A DNA stretch of 64,000 bases from Neobacillus massiliamazoniensis (GTDB lineage Bacteria; Bacillota; Bacilli; Bacillales; Cytobacillaceae), in contig NZ_CVRB01000003.1 of assembly GCF_001048695.1 (NCBI RefSeq), positions 806,001-870,000 on the forward strand, read 5' to 3'. The translations under genes were made by a program, and so were the position numbers. Shown here one piece after another: positions 44,471 through 52,913 of this stretch. Under the pieces are notes generated by a model. That model had not been told where the DNA came from and did not search any database. It saw only the letters and a list, made by a program, of their open reading frames with translations. Each line of letters begins with the position of its first letter. Positions within the stretch are counted from its first letter, which is position 1.

Positions 44471-45086
44471 TTGTCCAGATCCTAGCCCTCGGAGTCATAA
44501 GCCAATCCGTCCTGAAGGTTAAAAAGCACCCTTCATGCCGACTCGTCTTATGCCTGTCGCCCCTGACCACGGCGCTTCCGCTTTTCTAGTTGTCCAGCTC
44601 CAGCGCCTAGTCCCTCGGGTCATAAGCCACTTTCAAAATGAAGGCAAAGAACGCCTTCTTTTTGGAAGCGTCTTATGCCTGTCGGGCCTGAACAGGCGCT
44701 TCCGCTTTTCTAATTGTCTAGCTCCAGCGCCTAGTCCCTCGGGTCATAAGCCACTTTCAAAATGAAGGCAAAGAACGCCTTCTTTTTGGAAGCGTCTTAT
44801 GCCTGTCGGGCCTGAACAGGCGCTTCCGCTTTTCTAATTGTCTAGCTCCAGCGCCTAGGGGCTCGGGTCATAAGCCAATCCGTCCTGAAGGTTAAAAAGC
44901 AACCTTCAGGACGGCTCGTCTTATGCCTGTCGCCCCTGACCACGGCGCTTCCGCTTTTCTAGTTGTCCAGCTCCAGCGCCTAGCCCCTCGGGTCATAAGC
45001 CACTTCCAAAATGAAGGCAAAGAACGCCTTCTTTTTGGAAGCGTCTTATGCCTGTCGGGCCTGAACAGGCGCTTCCGCTTTTCTAG
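44471..45086. repeat. Five-copy tandem array of family C with two hairpin types
   Basis: Copies start with TTGTC(C/T)AG at 44471, 44590, 44714, 44838 and 44963, about 119-125 bp apart. Copies 2, 3 and 5 have GAAGGCAAAGAACGCCTTC as the central hairpin; copies 1 and 4 have GAAGGTTAAAAAGC(A/-)CCTTC. The ends (GGTCATAAGCC ... TCTTATGCCTGTC, GGCGCTTCCGCTTTTCTA) are almost invariant. The last CTA is the complement of the stop codon of the 45083 gene. It fills the gap after the DegV gene. Confidence 0.95.
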
Positions 45087-45214
45087 TTATGATCAGTTGT
45101 TTTTGAGTATTGATTTTTCCCTGCTTGGCGGTTTTTTTCACGCATCATGTTCTTTTCGTGGCGCAACGCATTATTATCCTTGGCTTTTTTTTCATTATCG
45201 GTTGTATTTGGCAT
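45083..45214 (-). CDS. DUF3941-like 43-residue protein
   Basis: Read by hand: MPNTTDNEKKAKDNNALRHE, then KNMMREKNRQAGKNQYSKTT ending DHN. It is highly charged and hydrophilic. AAAGGAG lies 8 nt before the ATG. Small hydrophilic proteins of this type occur in spore-formers; I recall it as DUF3941 but with only moderate confidence. Its TAG stop codon comes from the first base of the family C array. Confidence 0.65.
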   Translation of the reverse strand: MPNTTDNEKKAKDNNALRHEKNMMREKNRQAGKNQYSKTTDHN

Positions 45215-45231
45215 TTGCTTACTCCTTTCAA

Positions 45232-45260
45232 AATTGATTGCAGTTTTAGTGTAATCAATT
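45232..45260. promoter_or_regulatory. Inverted repeat upstream of the DUF3941-like gene
   Basis: AATTGATT and AATCAATT (8-bp perfect arms) with a 13-bp spacer, 18 bp before the start codon. It may be an operator or a leader hairpin; no promoter is certain. Confidence 0.35.
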
Positions 45261-45292
45261 AAATAAGGAGTATGTAATATTATTTCTTAAAT

Positions 45293-45475
45293 GTCTAGCT
45301 TCAGCGCCTAGCCCTCTGGTCATATTCAAGGAAGTCCCTGATCCACGGCTAATGCCGTTCCGCAAGACTGCAAGGAAGCTACTCAGTGAAGCTGTCTCGC
45401 TGTGGTGGCTGAAGAGCTGCCTCCTCGCAATTCGTCTTATGCCTGTCGGGGCTGACCAAGGCGCTTCAGCTTTTC
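45293..45475 (-). repeat. Family C copy (degenerate) ending at cvfB
   Basis: TAGCTTCAGCGCCTAGCCCTC, then unusual middle (GGTCATATTCAAGGAAGTCC to CGCAATTCGTCTTATGCC) and GGGGCTGACCAAGGCGCTTC. The element's AGAAAAGCTGAAGCGCC end supplies the final three codons and the stop of cvfB. Confidence 0.8.
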
Positions 45476-46329
45476 TTTATATAAGTCCAATTATCTTCTT
45501 GATAAATCTTGCCGTCTTTCATCAGTTTACCAAGCGCCCGTTTAAATGCCCCTTTGCTCAACCCGAACCGCTCTTTGATGTCCTCAGGCATACTTTTATC
45601 GCTAAAAGGCATGGCACCATTTCTGCTCACTAAATATTCATAAATTAATGTCGCATCTTGGTCTAATGATTCTTCTTTCCTGGCAAGTAGTGAAACATTT
45701 ACACTTCCATCTTCCTTAATATCGATTATTCGCCCTTCGACCTTTTCACCTAATCGTGGCTCCTGATCTCGCTGCGATTCATGGATAAATCCTTTAAAAC
45801 CTTCGATCGTACAAATCCAGCTTCCCACCTTCGCTGTACGGTACACATGTCCTTGAACGTTTTTATTAAAATCCTTCCGCGTTGCTTTTTGCGAAATCGA
45901 CTGTATGACTTGGTCGCTCGCAAGCTTAGCATAAAGTAAAAAGTTACGATTGACCCTTAAGGTAATATAAAGGTAATCGCCGACTTGAGGCCAGACAGAA
46001 CGATGTGCTGGCAAGTCGTCTGCACCTAACAAGACGTCCTTTTGGAGTCCAATATTTAAAAAGACCCCTATTTCGGGATTGGTATCAGTAACCTTTACCC
46101 ACGCATAGCGATCAACCGCTATTTCCGGTATTTTGGTCGAAGCAGTTGTTCTTCCGTGTGAATCAACGTAAAGAAATACTTCCACCTGTTCCCCTTCTAC
46201 AAGTTCTTTATCCACTTCATTTATATGTAATAATACATCTTCATTTCCATCTGTTAAAAAGTAGCCGAATGGGGCTGTGCGAGCGATGGTTAATGTGGCA
46301 GTTTGCCCGACAAGTTCTTTTAGAGACAT
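45466..46329 (-). CDS. cvfB: S1-domain RNA-binding virulence regulator CvfB
   Basis: 287-residue protein with three S1-like domains (about 1-65, 68-140 and 150-215) and a C-terminal winged-helix domain (about 225-287), the known layout of CvfB (B. subtilis YitL). Three OB-like motifs are visible: GYFLTDGNEDVLLH, GVFLNIGLQKDVLL, and SWICTIEGFKGFIH. It probably controls gene expression at the RNA level. The 3' end runs into a family C repeat: its last codons KKS and TGA are repeat sequence. Confidence 0.93.
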   Translation of the reverse strand: MSLKELVGQTATLTIARTAPFGYFLTDGNEDVLLHINEVDKELVEGEQVEVFLYVDSHGRTTASTKIPEIAVDRYAWVKVTDTNPEIGVFLNIGLQKDVLLGADDLPAHRSVWPQVGDYLYITLRVNRNFLLYAKLASDQVIQSISQKATRKDFNKNVQGHVYRTAKVGSWICTIEGFKGFIHESQRDQEPRLGEKVEGRIIDIKEDGSVNVSLLARKEESLDQDATLIYEYLVSRNGAMPFSDKSMPEDIKERFGLSKGAFKRALGKLMKDGKIYQEDNWTYIKKS

Positions 46330-46444
46330 ATATAACTCCTCTTTTCCAACGGTTGTTTGACCTGCTATATTTTACTATAATAGAACCATAAAGTGAAACT
46401 TTATCAGATTTCTAATGCTCAAATCATATATTGGAGGTTAAAAA

Positions 46445-46936
46445 ATGTCAAAAGACAGCTCATTTGATATTGTGTCCAAAGTAGATTTTTCTGAAGTAAC
46501 CAATGCGATTTCGCAAACAATGAAGGAAATTGGGACTCGCTATGATTTTAAAGGTAGCAAAAGCGAGGTAACTCTTGATAAAGAAGAGCTTGTCCTCGTT
46601 TCTGACGATGAATATAAAATGGATCAGTTAAAAGATGTTTTGTTTAGTAAACTAATAAAAAGAGGGGTTCCGGTTAAAAACCTCGATTACGGAAAAATCG
46701 AAAAGGCATCTGGCGGAACTGTTCGCCAGCGGGCAAAACTTGCCCAGGGCATCGACAAAGAGAATGCTAAGAAAATTAACACGATTATAAAAAACAGCGG
46801 TGTTAAGGTGAAAAGTCAAGTGCAGGACGACCAAGTCCGGGTTACAGGAAAAAGCCGGGATGATCTGCAAAAAATTATTTCCTTGGTACGCGAAGCAGAT
46901 CTTACGATCGATGTACAATTTATTAATTATCGATAA
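46445..46936 (+). CDS. YajQ family nucleotide-binding protein
   Basis: 163 residues with the YajQ/DUF520 pattern [17 protein letters not shown] at the start, DFKGSKSEV and the C-terminal [15 protein letters not shown]. Members bind nucleotides or c-di-GMP. A TTGGAGG site precedes the ATG. It is divergent from cvfB, as is yitK near yitL in Bacillus. Confidence 0.93.
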   Translation: MSKDSSFDIVSKVDFSEVTNAISQTMKEIGTRYDFKGSKSEVTLDKEELVLVSDDEYKMDQLKDVLFSKLIKRGVPVKNLDYGKIEKASGGTVRQRAKLAQGIDKENAKKINTIIKNSGVKVKSQVQDDQVRVTGKSRDDLQKIISLVREADLTIDVQFINYR

Positions 46937-47111
46937 TGTAGAACTGATGCGAGGGCTTTTGTCCTTCGCTTTTTTTTATACAAAAAGTGGATTCGCGCAT
47001 ATTTATGATTGGCCCCCTCTAAATCAGCTAGAAAATCATGAATTCAGCCTCATAATTTTAAGCTGTTCTTCTTAAACTAACAAATGTAATGAAGATTTGG
47101 AGGTTTTTTTG

Positions 47112-47984
47112 ATGAGTAGCAACCAGAATCAGAAAAAAGTTATGTTTCCCCCTCAGCACCAAAACCATCAGCCTGGGGTAGAAAGCGAAATGGATCCTCT
47201 TCCTGTCTCGGTTGACCCTAATTATAAACCTAGCGGAAAACTTACCGGCAAAACAGCCATTATTACCGGCGCTGACAGTGGGATTGGAAAATCAGTTGCT
47301 ATTTATTTTGCCAAAGAAGGCGCAGATATAGCGATTGTCTACTTAGAGGAACACAAGGATGCCGAGGAAACAAAGAAACTAGTCGAAGCAGAGGGGCGTA
47401 AATGCCTGCTTTTTTCAGGAGATATTGGAAGCGAGAATTATTGCAAGGACATTGTTAAAAAAACGATGGAAGCGTTCGGGAAGATCGATATTCTAATCAA
47501 TAATGCCGCAGAACAGCATCCGCAAAAAAGCATCCTAAATATTACGGCGGCACAGCTTGAAAAAACATTCCGAACCAATATTTTCTCCTTTTTCTTTATG
47601 ACGAAGATGGCGCTACCACATTTAAATCGTGGAGCAGCAATTATTAATACGGCTTCGATTACTGCCTATGAAGGAAACGAACAACTGCTTGATTATTCTG
47701 CCACAAAGGGAGCAATTGTCTCATTTACTCGCTCGTTGTCCATGTCGCTTTCATCACAAGGAATTAGAGTGAATGCCGTTGCACCTGGGCCGATTTGGAC
47801 TCCACTTATTCCATCAACTTTTACAGCAGACAAAGTGGCAACATTTGGTTCTACTACTCCAATGGGACGTGCAGGGCAGCCATATGAATTGGCCCCAGCC
47901 TATGTTTACTTAGCGTCGGATGATTCCTCCTATGTAAGCGGTCAAGTACTTCATGTTAACGGTGGTACTATAGTAAATGGATGA
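47112..47984 (+). CDS. Short-chain dehydrogenase/reductase
   Basis: 290 residues, SDR of the general-stress YhdF/YdaD-like type. Cofactor motif TGADSGIGKSVA (about 54-65), NNAAEQHP (about 137-144), catalytic S-Y-K with Y199-equivalent in DYSATKGA, and APGPIWTPL. The 45-residue N-terminal extension (Gln/His/Pro-rich, PPQHQNHQPGVE) is typical of this group. The ATG at 47112 has GGAGG 9 nt upstream. The substrate is unknown. Confidence 0.9.
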   Translation: MSSNQNQKKVMFPPQHQNHQPGVESEMDPLPVSVDPNYKPSGKLTGKTAIITGADSGIGKSVAIYFAKEGADIAIVYLEEHKDAEETKKLVEAEGRKCLLFSGDIGSENYCKDIVKKTMEAFGKIDILINNAAEQHPQKSILNITAAQLEKTFRTNIFSFFFMTKMALPHLNRGAAIINTASITAYEGNEQLLDYSATKGAIVSFTRSLSMSLSSQGIRVNAVAPGPIWTPLIPSTFTADKVATFGSTTPMGRAGQPYELAPAYVYLASDDSSYVSGQVLHVNGGTIVNG

Positions 47985-47988
47985 AAGA

Positions 47989-48032
47989 GAGGATGTCCCA
48001 AACAAAGTGTCAAACCCTTTAGGGACATCCTC
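47989..48032. repeat. Short family B hairpin between convergent genes
   Basis: Perfect 11-bp GAGGATGTCCC / GGGACATCCTC arms around a 22-nt loop. It appears to be a deleted family B element serving as terminator. Confidence 0.85.
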
Positions 48033-48039
48033 CTACTGT

Positions 48040-49557
48040 TTATTTTCTTTTCTTTATTCTCCAAATAAATAAGACAGCCAGAAGATAAACAACCACTAGA
48101 GAACCAATCATTGTAAAATTTATGCCACTTTTATTTGTTAATACGTAAATTTCTGCTTTATCACGGTTAAGGATGAGATCATATTTATGATCTTTATTAC
48201 GGACTAAATCTCCTGCAAGAAGTCCACGTAACTCTTTTCCGCCCACAATTTGATTTTCTGTTAACGTAACATGCTGCGATTTACTCGTGTTGTTGATAGC
48301 AATAATCGATGTTTCCCCTTTATAGATCCGTTTATATACAACCATCCCATTCTTTTCGTATAGCATTTCCATTGAACCTCTGGTTAAAGACGGAAGCTGA
48401 TTTCGTAGCTTGGCAAGGCTTGTGATATAATCAATAAGATCCTTATTCGCTCGGAAATTCATTTGCCCACGATTGTCAGGAATTTCTCCGCCATTTAAAG
48501 CAATCTCGCTGCCATAAAAAACAACAGGAATTCCTGGGGTTGTATACAAATAAACTAATGCTGTTTGCCAGCGTGCGCCTGGGAACTGCCTTTTATCGAC
48601 AATATCCTTTGTAAATCTTGGAGTATTTTCATTATCAAAAAAATTGGCCATTAAAAATGGCTGTTTAAATTGTTCCTTCATCTTTTTTATATCAGAATTT
48701 AAGCTACCGAACGACTGATCCGTAGTAGCAAAGAAGTTTCTTAAATGATTACTTTGCTGATCATTTAACATACTGTCAATCCCAGCATTTTCATATATTT
48801 TCATATTTGGGGAAGTTTTATCTGCCGGGATTCCCAAAAGGAAGAAGTCCTTCTTCTCTTGCTTTACTGATTTTGAAAAATCACGCCAAAAACTCACTGG
48901 AACATTATTGACCTCCGGAAGGCTATACCCATCGATATTTGTTTTCCTAATCCACCAATCAGCTGCATCAATTAAATATTTTTTCACTTCAGGGTTGTCC
49001 TGATTTAAGTCAGGTAAACCATCAACCCAGCCATTTTCAACTTCTTGTTGATTATTCCAATCATGGATATCAAGCCTTTTATGGAACCAATCCTGCTTAC
49101 CTGAATCATTTACCCACGGATGGTCAGTGGCAACGTTATTTGCCACAAAATCAATCACTACCTTCATGTTTCTCTTATGAGCTTCGCTAACAAGCTTTTG
49201 AAAGGTCTCGATAGAACCAAAGTGTTTATCAGTTTTATAAAAGTCTTTTACCCAATAGCCATGGTAGCCATTTTTAGAATTAGCGAATATTGGGGTTAAA
49301 CGGATGGCTGTGAAACCCATATCGTGTATGTAATCAAGCTTATCAATGATTCCTTGAAAATCTCCACCATTAAAGTCATTTGGGTCTTTTGAATTCGTAT
49401 CAATATCATTTTTCGTATCACCATCATAAAAACGGTCAATCATAATGGAGTAAACGGTCTCATCTTGCCATAATCTTCCTTCCTTATTATCTGCCGCATA
49501 TACAGGAATGGAAGAACCTAAAAAAATGGCGATAATTATTGGTACAATCTTTTTCAT
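48040..49557 (-). CDS. GH13 amylase-fold protein, predicted catalytically inactive
   Basis: 505 residues: a signal peptide (about 1-21), a GH13 (beta/alpha)8 domain (about 30-380), a beta C-domain and one C-terminal membrane segment (about 478-498) plus RIKKRK, so it is probably anchored outside the cell. The fold markers are clear (TVYSIMIDRFYDGD, GFTAIRLTPIF, NGYHGYWVKDF). The catalytic regions are not: region I has DFVANN (His to Asn), region II GYSLPEVNN (R212 to Ser, nucleophile D214 to Pro, His to Asn), region III LLGIP (catalytic Glu243 to Ile), region IV FFDNEN (His-Asp to Glu-Asn). It should not hydrolyse starch. It may bind carbohydrate instead. Confidence 0.88.
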   Translation of the reverse strand: MKKIVPIIIAIFLGSSIPVYAADNKEGRLWQDETVYSIMIDRFYDGDTKNDIDTNSKDPNDFNGGDFQGIIDKLDYIHDMGFTAIRLTPIFANSKNGYHGYWVKDFYKTDKHFGSIETFQKLVSEAHKRNMKVVIDFVANNVATDHPWVNDSGKQDWFHKRLDIHDWNNQQEVENGWVDGLPDLNQDNPEVKKYLIDAADWWIRKTNIDGYSLPEVNNVPVSFWRDFSKSVKQEKKDFFLLGIPADKTSPNMKIYENAGIDSMLNDQQSNHLRNFFATTDQSFGSLNSDIKKMKEQFKQPFLMANFFDNENTPRFTKDIVDKRQFPGARWQTALVYLYTTPGIPVVFYGSEIALNGGEIPDNRGQMNFRANKDLIDYITSLAKLRNQLPSLTRGSMEMLYEKNGMVVYKRIYKGETSIIAINNTSKSQHVTLTENQIVGGKELRGLLAGDLVRNKDHKYDLILNRDKAEIYVLTNKSGINFTMIGSLVVVYLLAVLFIWRIKKRK

Positions 49558-49582
49558 TTTTTTTCCCCCTTTTTAAGAAAAA

Positions 49583-49850
49583 CGAAAGGCGCCCGCCTAT
49601 CGGCGACAAGCGCAAGACGAGCCGGCAGGATGCCAGCATCACTGAACGTTCATCCTTGCAGACATGCGACGAGGTGAACAATAACTTCTTCGATTATGCT
49701 TTGCCGCAGGAGCAAGATTCAAATCAATAGATAAATACTAATTGGCTTGTGACCTCGAGCTGATGGCGCCTCCGCCGAAGAACTTACGTTTTTCGACGTA
49801 CGAAGTATCGATTTCGAAGCTAACTCTTATGTAGCTGGACAATTCTTGAA
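49583..49850 (+). repeat. Family C-related patchwork between amylase-like and asnO genes
   Basis: Contains AGGCGCCCGCC, GACAAGCGCAAGACGAGCCGG, GCCAGCATCACTG, GGCTTGTGACCTCGAG, TGATGGCGCCTCC and ACAATTCTTGAAGTCG, matching family C blocks in order but with about 110 bp of different sequence in the middle. It fills the 393-bp gap. It looks like a decayed or recombined family C element. Confidence 0.6.
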
Positions 49851-49873
49851 GTCGAATTTTATCTTTCTAATCC

Positions 49874-49902
49874 TAAAAAAGAGAAGGGGATTCTCCCCTT
49901 CC
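49874..49902 (-). terminator. Terminator of asnO
   Basis: Stem GAAGGGGA / TCCCCTTC with a 3-nt loop; CTTTTTTAGG on the minus strand. Confidence 0.88.
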
Positions 49903-49950
49903 CTACTTCCATTTTAATCGAATCATCATTCGATTCCAAATATTTCATTA

Positions 49951-51798
49951 TTAGTTGACAATATTTATCTTGTAATCTTTAAACCAAATATGGAGCTGAA
50001 TCAAATAGGCCAATAATTGCGGTCCAGTCATCAATTGTCCGAACCAAGGCTCTTTAAAGGAACTGCCACCTGATTCAACTAGGGTAATCAGGTCAGTTTT
50101 ACTAAAAAATTCATGTAATACTGAGGATTTATCCTTTAAAATATCCTCCATCATTTTTTTGACAGTAGCTGTATATTCAGGATTATGGGTTTTCGGGTAC
50201 GGGCTCTTCTTGCGATAAAGGACTTCCTCCGGTAAGACCCCTTCAAATGCCTTACGTAGAATTCCCTTTTCCCTCCCTCGATACATTTTCATCTCCCATG
50301 GAATATTCCAGACATATTCTACAAGGCGATGGTCAGCAAAAGGTACTCTCACCTCAAGACTAGCTCCCATACTCATCCGATCCTTGCGATCAAGCAGTGT
50401 CGTCATAAACCAAATGATATTTAAATAAAAAAGCTCTCTCCGCCTAGATTCTTCTGGTGTTTCTCCGTCTAAGACCGGTGTTTCGTTAATCGTTTGTTTG
50501 TACTTCTCGAATACATAATCATTTAGCTTTAGTTTATCCTGCCAATGAGGCTTTAAAAGATTTTGCCGTTCACTAATGGAACGCATCCATGGAAAACCGG
50601 AACGTTCTAAATCTTGTTTGCGATGGAACCAAGGATATCCTCCAAATATTTCATCTGCACATTCTCCGGAAAGGCTGACAACAAAGTCTTTTTTTATCTC
50701 CTTACAAAACCAAAACAAGGAAGAATCAATGTCTGCCATTCCAGGAAAATCTCTAACATGTGTCGCTTCCAACAAATTATCCACTAATTGCTGTTGAGAA
50801 ATGATCTTACTATGGTGGGAGGAATTGAACCTTTCATTAATCATTTGGATATATTTTCTATCTGAATCAGGTTGAAATTCATTAGACGTAAAGAACTGGT
50901 CGTTTCCTTCATAATCGATAGAATAAGTATGAAGCTGCCCCTTTCCTTCAGTTTTGAAACCTTCTGCAGCAATGGCAGTAATAATACTTGAATCAAGGCC
51001 TCCAGACAAGAACGTACATAAAGGGACATCGGAAACAAGCTGTCGTGTTACGGCATCCGTCACTAAAAAGCGTACTTTGTCAGCCGTTTCTTTTTCATTT
51101 TCCCTATGCTCTGCACTTTCTACATTCCAATACCGCCAAATCTTCAGTCCATCTTTCGAAAATGTTAAAGCATGAGCAGGCCTCAACTCTTTCATTCCTT
51201 TAAAAACTCCGGATCCCGGCGATCTGGACGGACCTAGGCCAAAAATTTCAGCAAGTCCTTCGGAATCCATTTCTGTTTTTATTTCGGGATGTGCGAGAAT
51301 TGCCTTTATTTCTGAAGCAAAGATAAGCCCCTTATGATGTTCTGTGAAAAATAACGGTTTAACCCCCAAACGGTCTCGCCCGATAAATAGTTGTTCTCGC
51401 TTACTATCCCAAATTGCAAAGGCATAGATCCCGTTTAAATAATGCACACACTCTTCTGCCCATTCTATATAGGCCGATATCAGTACTTCAGTATCAGAAT
51501 GACCATTAAAGGAATATCCTTTAGTATGGAGAACTTTGCGGATATCTTCTGTGTTGTACAATTCCCCGTTGTAACAAATGGTGTATTGATAACCTTCTTT
51601 TTGTTTAACCATTGGCTGTCTTCCGCCTTCAGGGTCGACAACAATCAACCGTTTATGCCCAAATCCGACATGTGTATCTGTCCATAGATTTGTTTCATCA
51701 GGGCCCCTTTTCGCCAAAGTATTTGCCATCGTTGTGAGAGTTTTCATTTCGTTACAAATTGTTTTTCCAAAATCAATCCAGCCTGAAATCCCGCACAT
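49951..51798 (-). CDS. asnO: Asparagine synthetase (glutamine-hydrolysing)
   Basis: Makes asparagine from aspartate, ATP and glutamine amide. Starting at the ATG at 51798 gives 615 residues with Cys2 as glutaminase nucleophile (MCGISG), the class II amidotransferase domain to about 200 with GFGHKRL and YNGELYN, and the synthetase domain with PP-loop SGGLDSS. A CAGGAGAAT site precedes it; the upstream in-frame extension would bury Cys2, so it is rejected. The location beside yisN, yisL and gerP matches asnO (yisO), which functions in sporulating B. subtilis. Confidence 0.93.
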   Translation of the reverse strand: MCGISGWIDFGKTICNEMKTLTTMANTLAKRGPDETNLWTDTHVGFGHKRLIVVDPEGGRQPMVKQKEGYQYTICYNGELYNTEDIRKVLHTKGYSFNGHSDTEVLISAYIEWAEECVHYLNGIYAFAIWDSKREQLFIGRDRLGVKPLFFTEHHKGLIFASEIKAILAHPEIKTEMDSEGLAEIFGLGPSRSPGSGVFKGMKELRPAHALTFSKDGLKIWRYWNVESAEHRENEKETADKVRFLVTDAVTRQLVSDVPLCTFLSGGLDSSIITAIAAEGFKTEGKGQLHTYSIDYEGNDQFFTSNEFQPDSDRKYIQMINERFNSSHHSKIISQQQLVDNLLEATHVRDFPGMADIDSSLFWFCKEIKKDFVVSLSGECADEIFGGYPWFHRKQDLERSGFPWMRSISERQNLLKPHWQDKLKLNDYVFEKYKQTINETPVLDGETPEESRRRELFYLNIIWFMTTLLDRKDRMSMGASLEVRVPFADHRLVEYVWNIPWEMKMYRGREKGILRKAFEGVLPEEVLYRKKSPYPKTHNPEYTATVKKMMEDILKDKSSVLHEFFSKTDLITLVESGGSSFKEPWFGQLMTGPQLLAYLIQLHIWFKDYKINIVN

Positions 51799-52041
51799 AT
51801 TCTCCTGCACGCCCTTTCTAATTGAACGACTGTTCACGAATCATGGTTTATAGTATTCAGCCCACCTTAAATGGTTATTTGTCCTTAATTAGAATAAAGT
51901 TAAAACAATCTTTGAAAGGGTTGTTGACACGAACATTTAATTATTTCTAAATTCTATATACTTAATCTTTAATTTGATAGCAGTTATAAAATTTCATGAA
52001 GATGTCTACAAAGATGATGAAAGCATCTGGCACGGAGGTTA

Positions 52042-52608
52042 ATGATGAATCGACAACAACGAATAAAACTATATGATATTCAACAAAGAGCTTTTAATGA
52101 AGGAAATGTTGAGCAAATTAATGGTCAATGGATTTTTTTTGATGAGGAAACAGAGGAAGCATCCATGTTAGATGATTACCTTCAACAGAAGGTCGAAATT
52201 TTTCGTTTAAATCGTTGGCGAAATGGAATCTTGTATGAATCAGGTAAAGTCCTCTGTGGTAAAGAAACAATTATGATTCGTGACCATGATTTAGTGAGGA
52301 TTAGAAAGCATCTTATCTACTCGTTGGAACGATTATTAGATGGAATAAATGACGATGCATTTTTCCAATTTGTTATGACATTAAACTCTTTAAATTTCTC
52401 AATTTACGACTGTATTTATTGTTATAACCATTTATCATTCTTATCAGATGAAAACCGTAAAGATGGTGTCAATTTTATGGTATTTGATAATCAGGAGCAA
52501 ATTTGTAATGTTCAGCACCACTTCTGCTACTTCGAAAAGGTTAATGATCGGTTTGAATTCACATTAAATACAGGAAAGAGACTAATCATTGAAAAGTTGA
52601 TATCCTAA
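52042..52608 (+). CDS. yisN: DUF2777 protein YisN
   Basis: 188 residues, hydrophilic, no signal peptide or membrane segment. The pattern MNRQQRIKLYDIQQRAFNEG, GQWIFFDEETEEASMLDDY and FNRWRNGILYESGKV-like central region fits DUF2777 (YisN). Starts at 52042 or 52045 (two ATGs after GGAGG). Function unknown. It runs divergently from asnO. Confidence 0.82.
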   Translation: MMNRQQRIKLYDIQQRAFNEGNVEQINGQWIFFDEETEEASMLDDYLQQKVEIFRLNRWRNGILYESGKVLCGKETIMIRDHDLVRIRKHLIYSLERLLDGINDDAFFQFVMTLNSLNFSIYDCIYCYNHLSFLSDENRKDGVNFMVFDNQEQICNVQHHFCYFEKVNDRFEFTLNTGKRLIIEKLIS

Positions 52609-52611
52609 TAG

Positions 52612-52846
52612 AAAAGAGGGTGTCCCTAAAGTAACTTTTTAGGGGCACCCCCTTTCTTTATTAATGGTCTGTTAAACTTTGTCTGTTGATTTCCGCTCTA
52701 GGGGCGGTCCGGGGAGCCTCCTCGGCGCTAATGCTCCTGCGGGGTCTCCCCTGCCCCGTACTCCCGCAGGAGTCGAGCACCTTCCGCTCCAATCAACATT
52801 GTTGTACATATAGTGGTGCCTGTCACCTTTTGGAACAGCCTCTTTT
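52612..52846 (+). mobile_element. Composite family A element with imperfect terminal repeats
   Basis: 235 bp with ends AAAAGAGGGTGTCCCTAAAG and, inverted, AAAAGAGGCTGTTCCAAAAG (17 of 20 match). Inside are the GGTCTGTTAAACTTTGTC lead, the GC-rich family A core, and ACATATAGTGGTGCCTGTCACC. Same organisation as 15185-15434. No protein is encoded. It fills the space between convergent yisN and yisL; its first hairpin can terminate yisN. Confidence 0.8.
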
Positions 52847-52863
52847 ACATATATTTTACAGAT

Positions 52864-52895
52864 AAAAAAAAGACTGCCCATTTCCAGGCAGTCTC
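52864..52895 (-). terminator. Terminator of yisL
   Basis: AGACTGCC / GGCAGTCT stem followed by TTTTTTTA on the minus strand. Confidence 0.9.
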
Positions 52896-52913
52896 TTCTA
52901 CGATTCATTTCTC

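Noticed and set aside
44535-45237. Open reading frames through the family C array (identical MP..APDHGASAFL-type starts)
   Set aside because: They follow the repeat, have no ribosome sites and repeat each other; coding is an accident of the repeat sequence.
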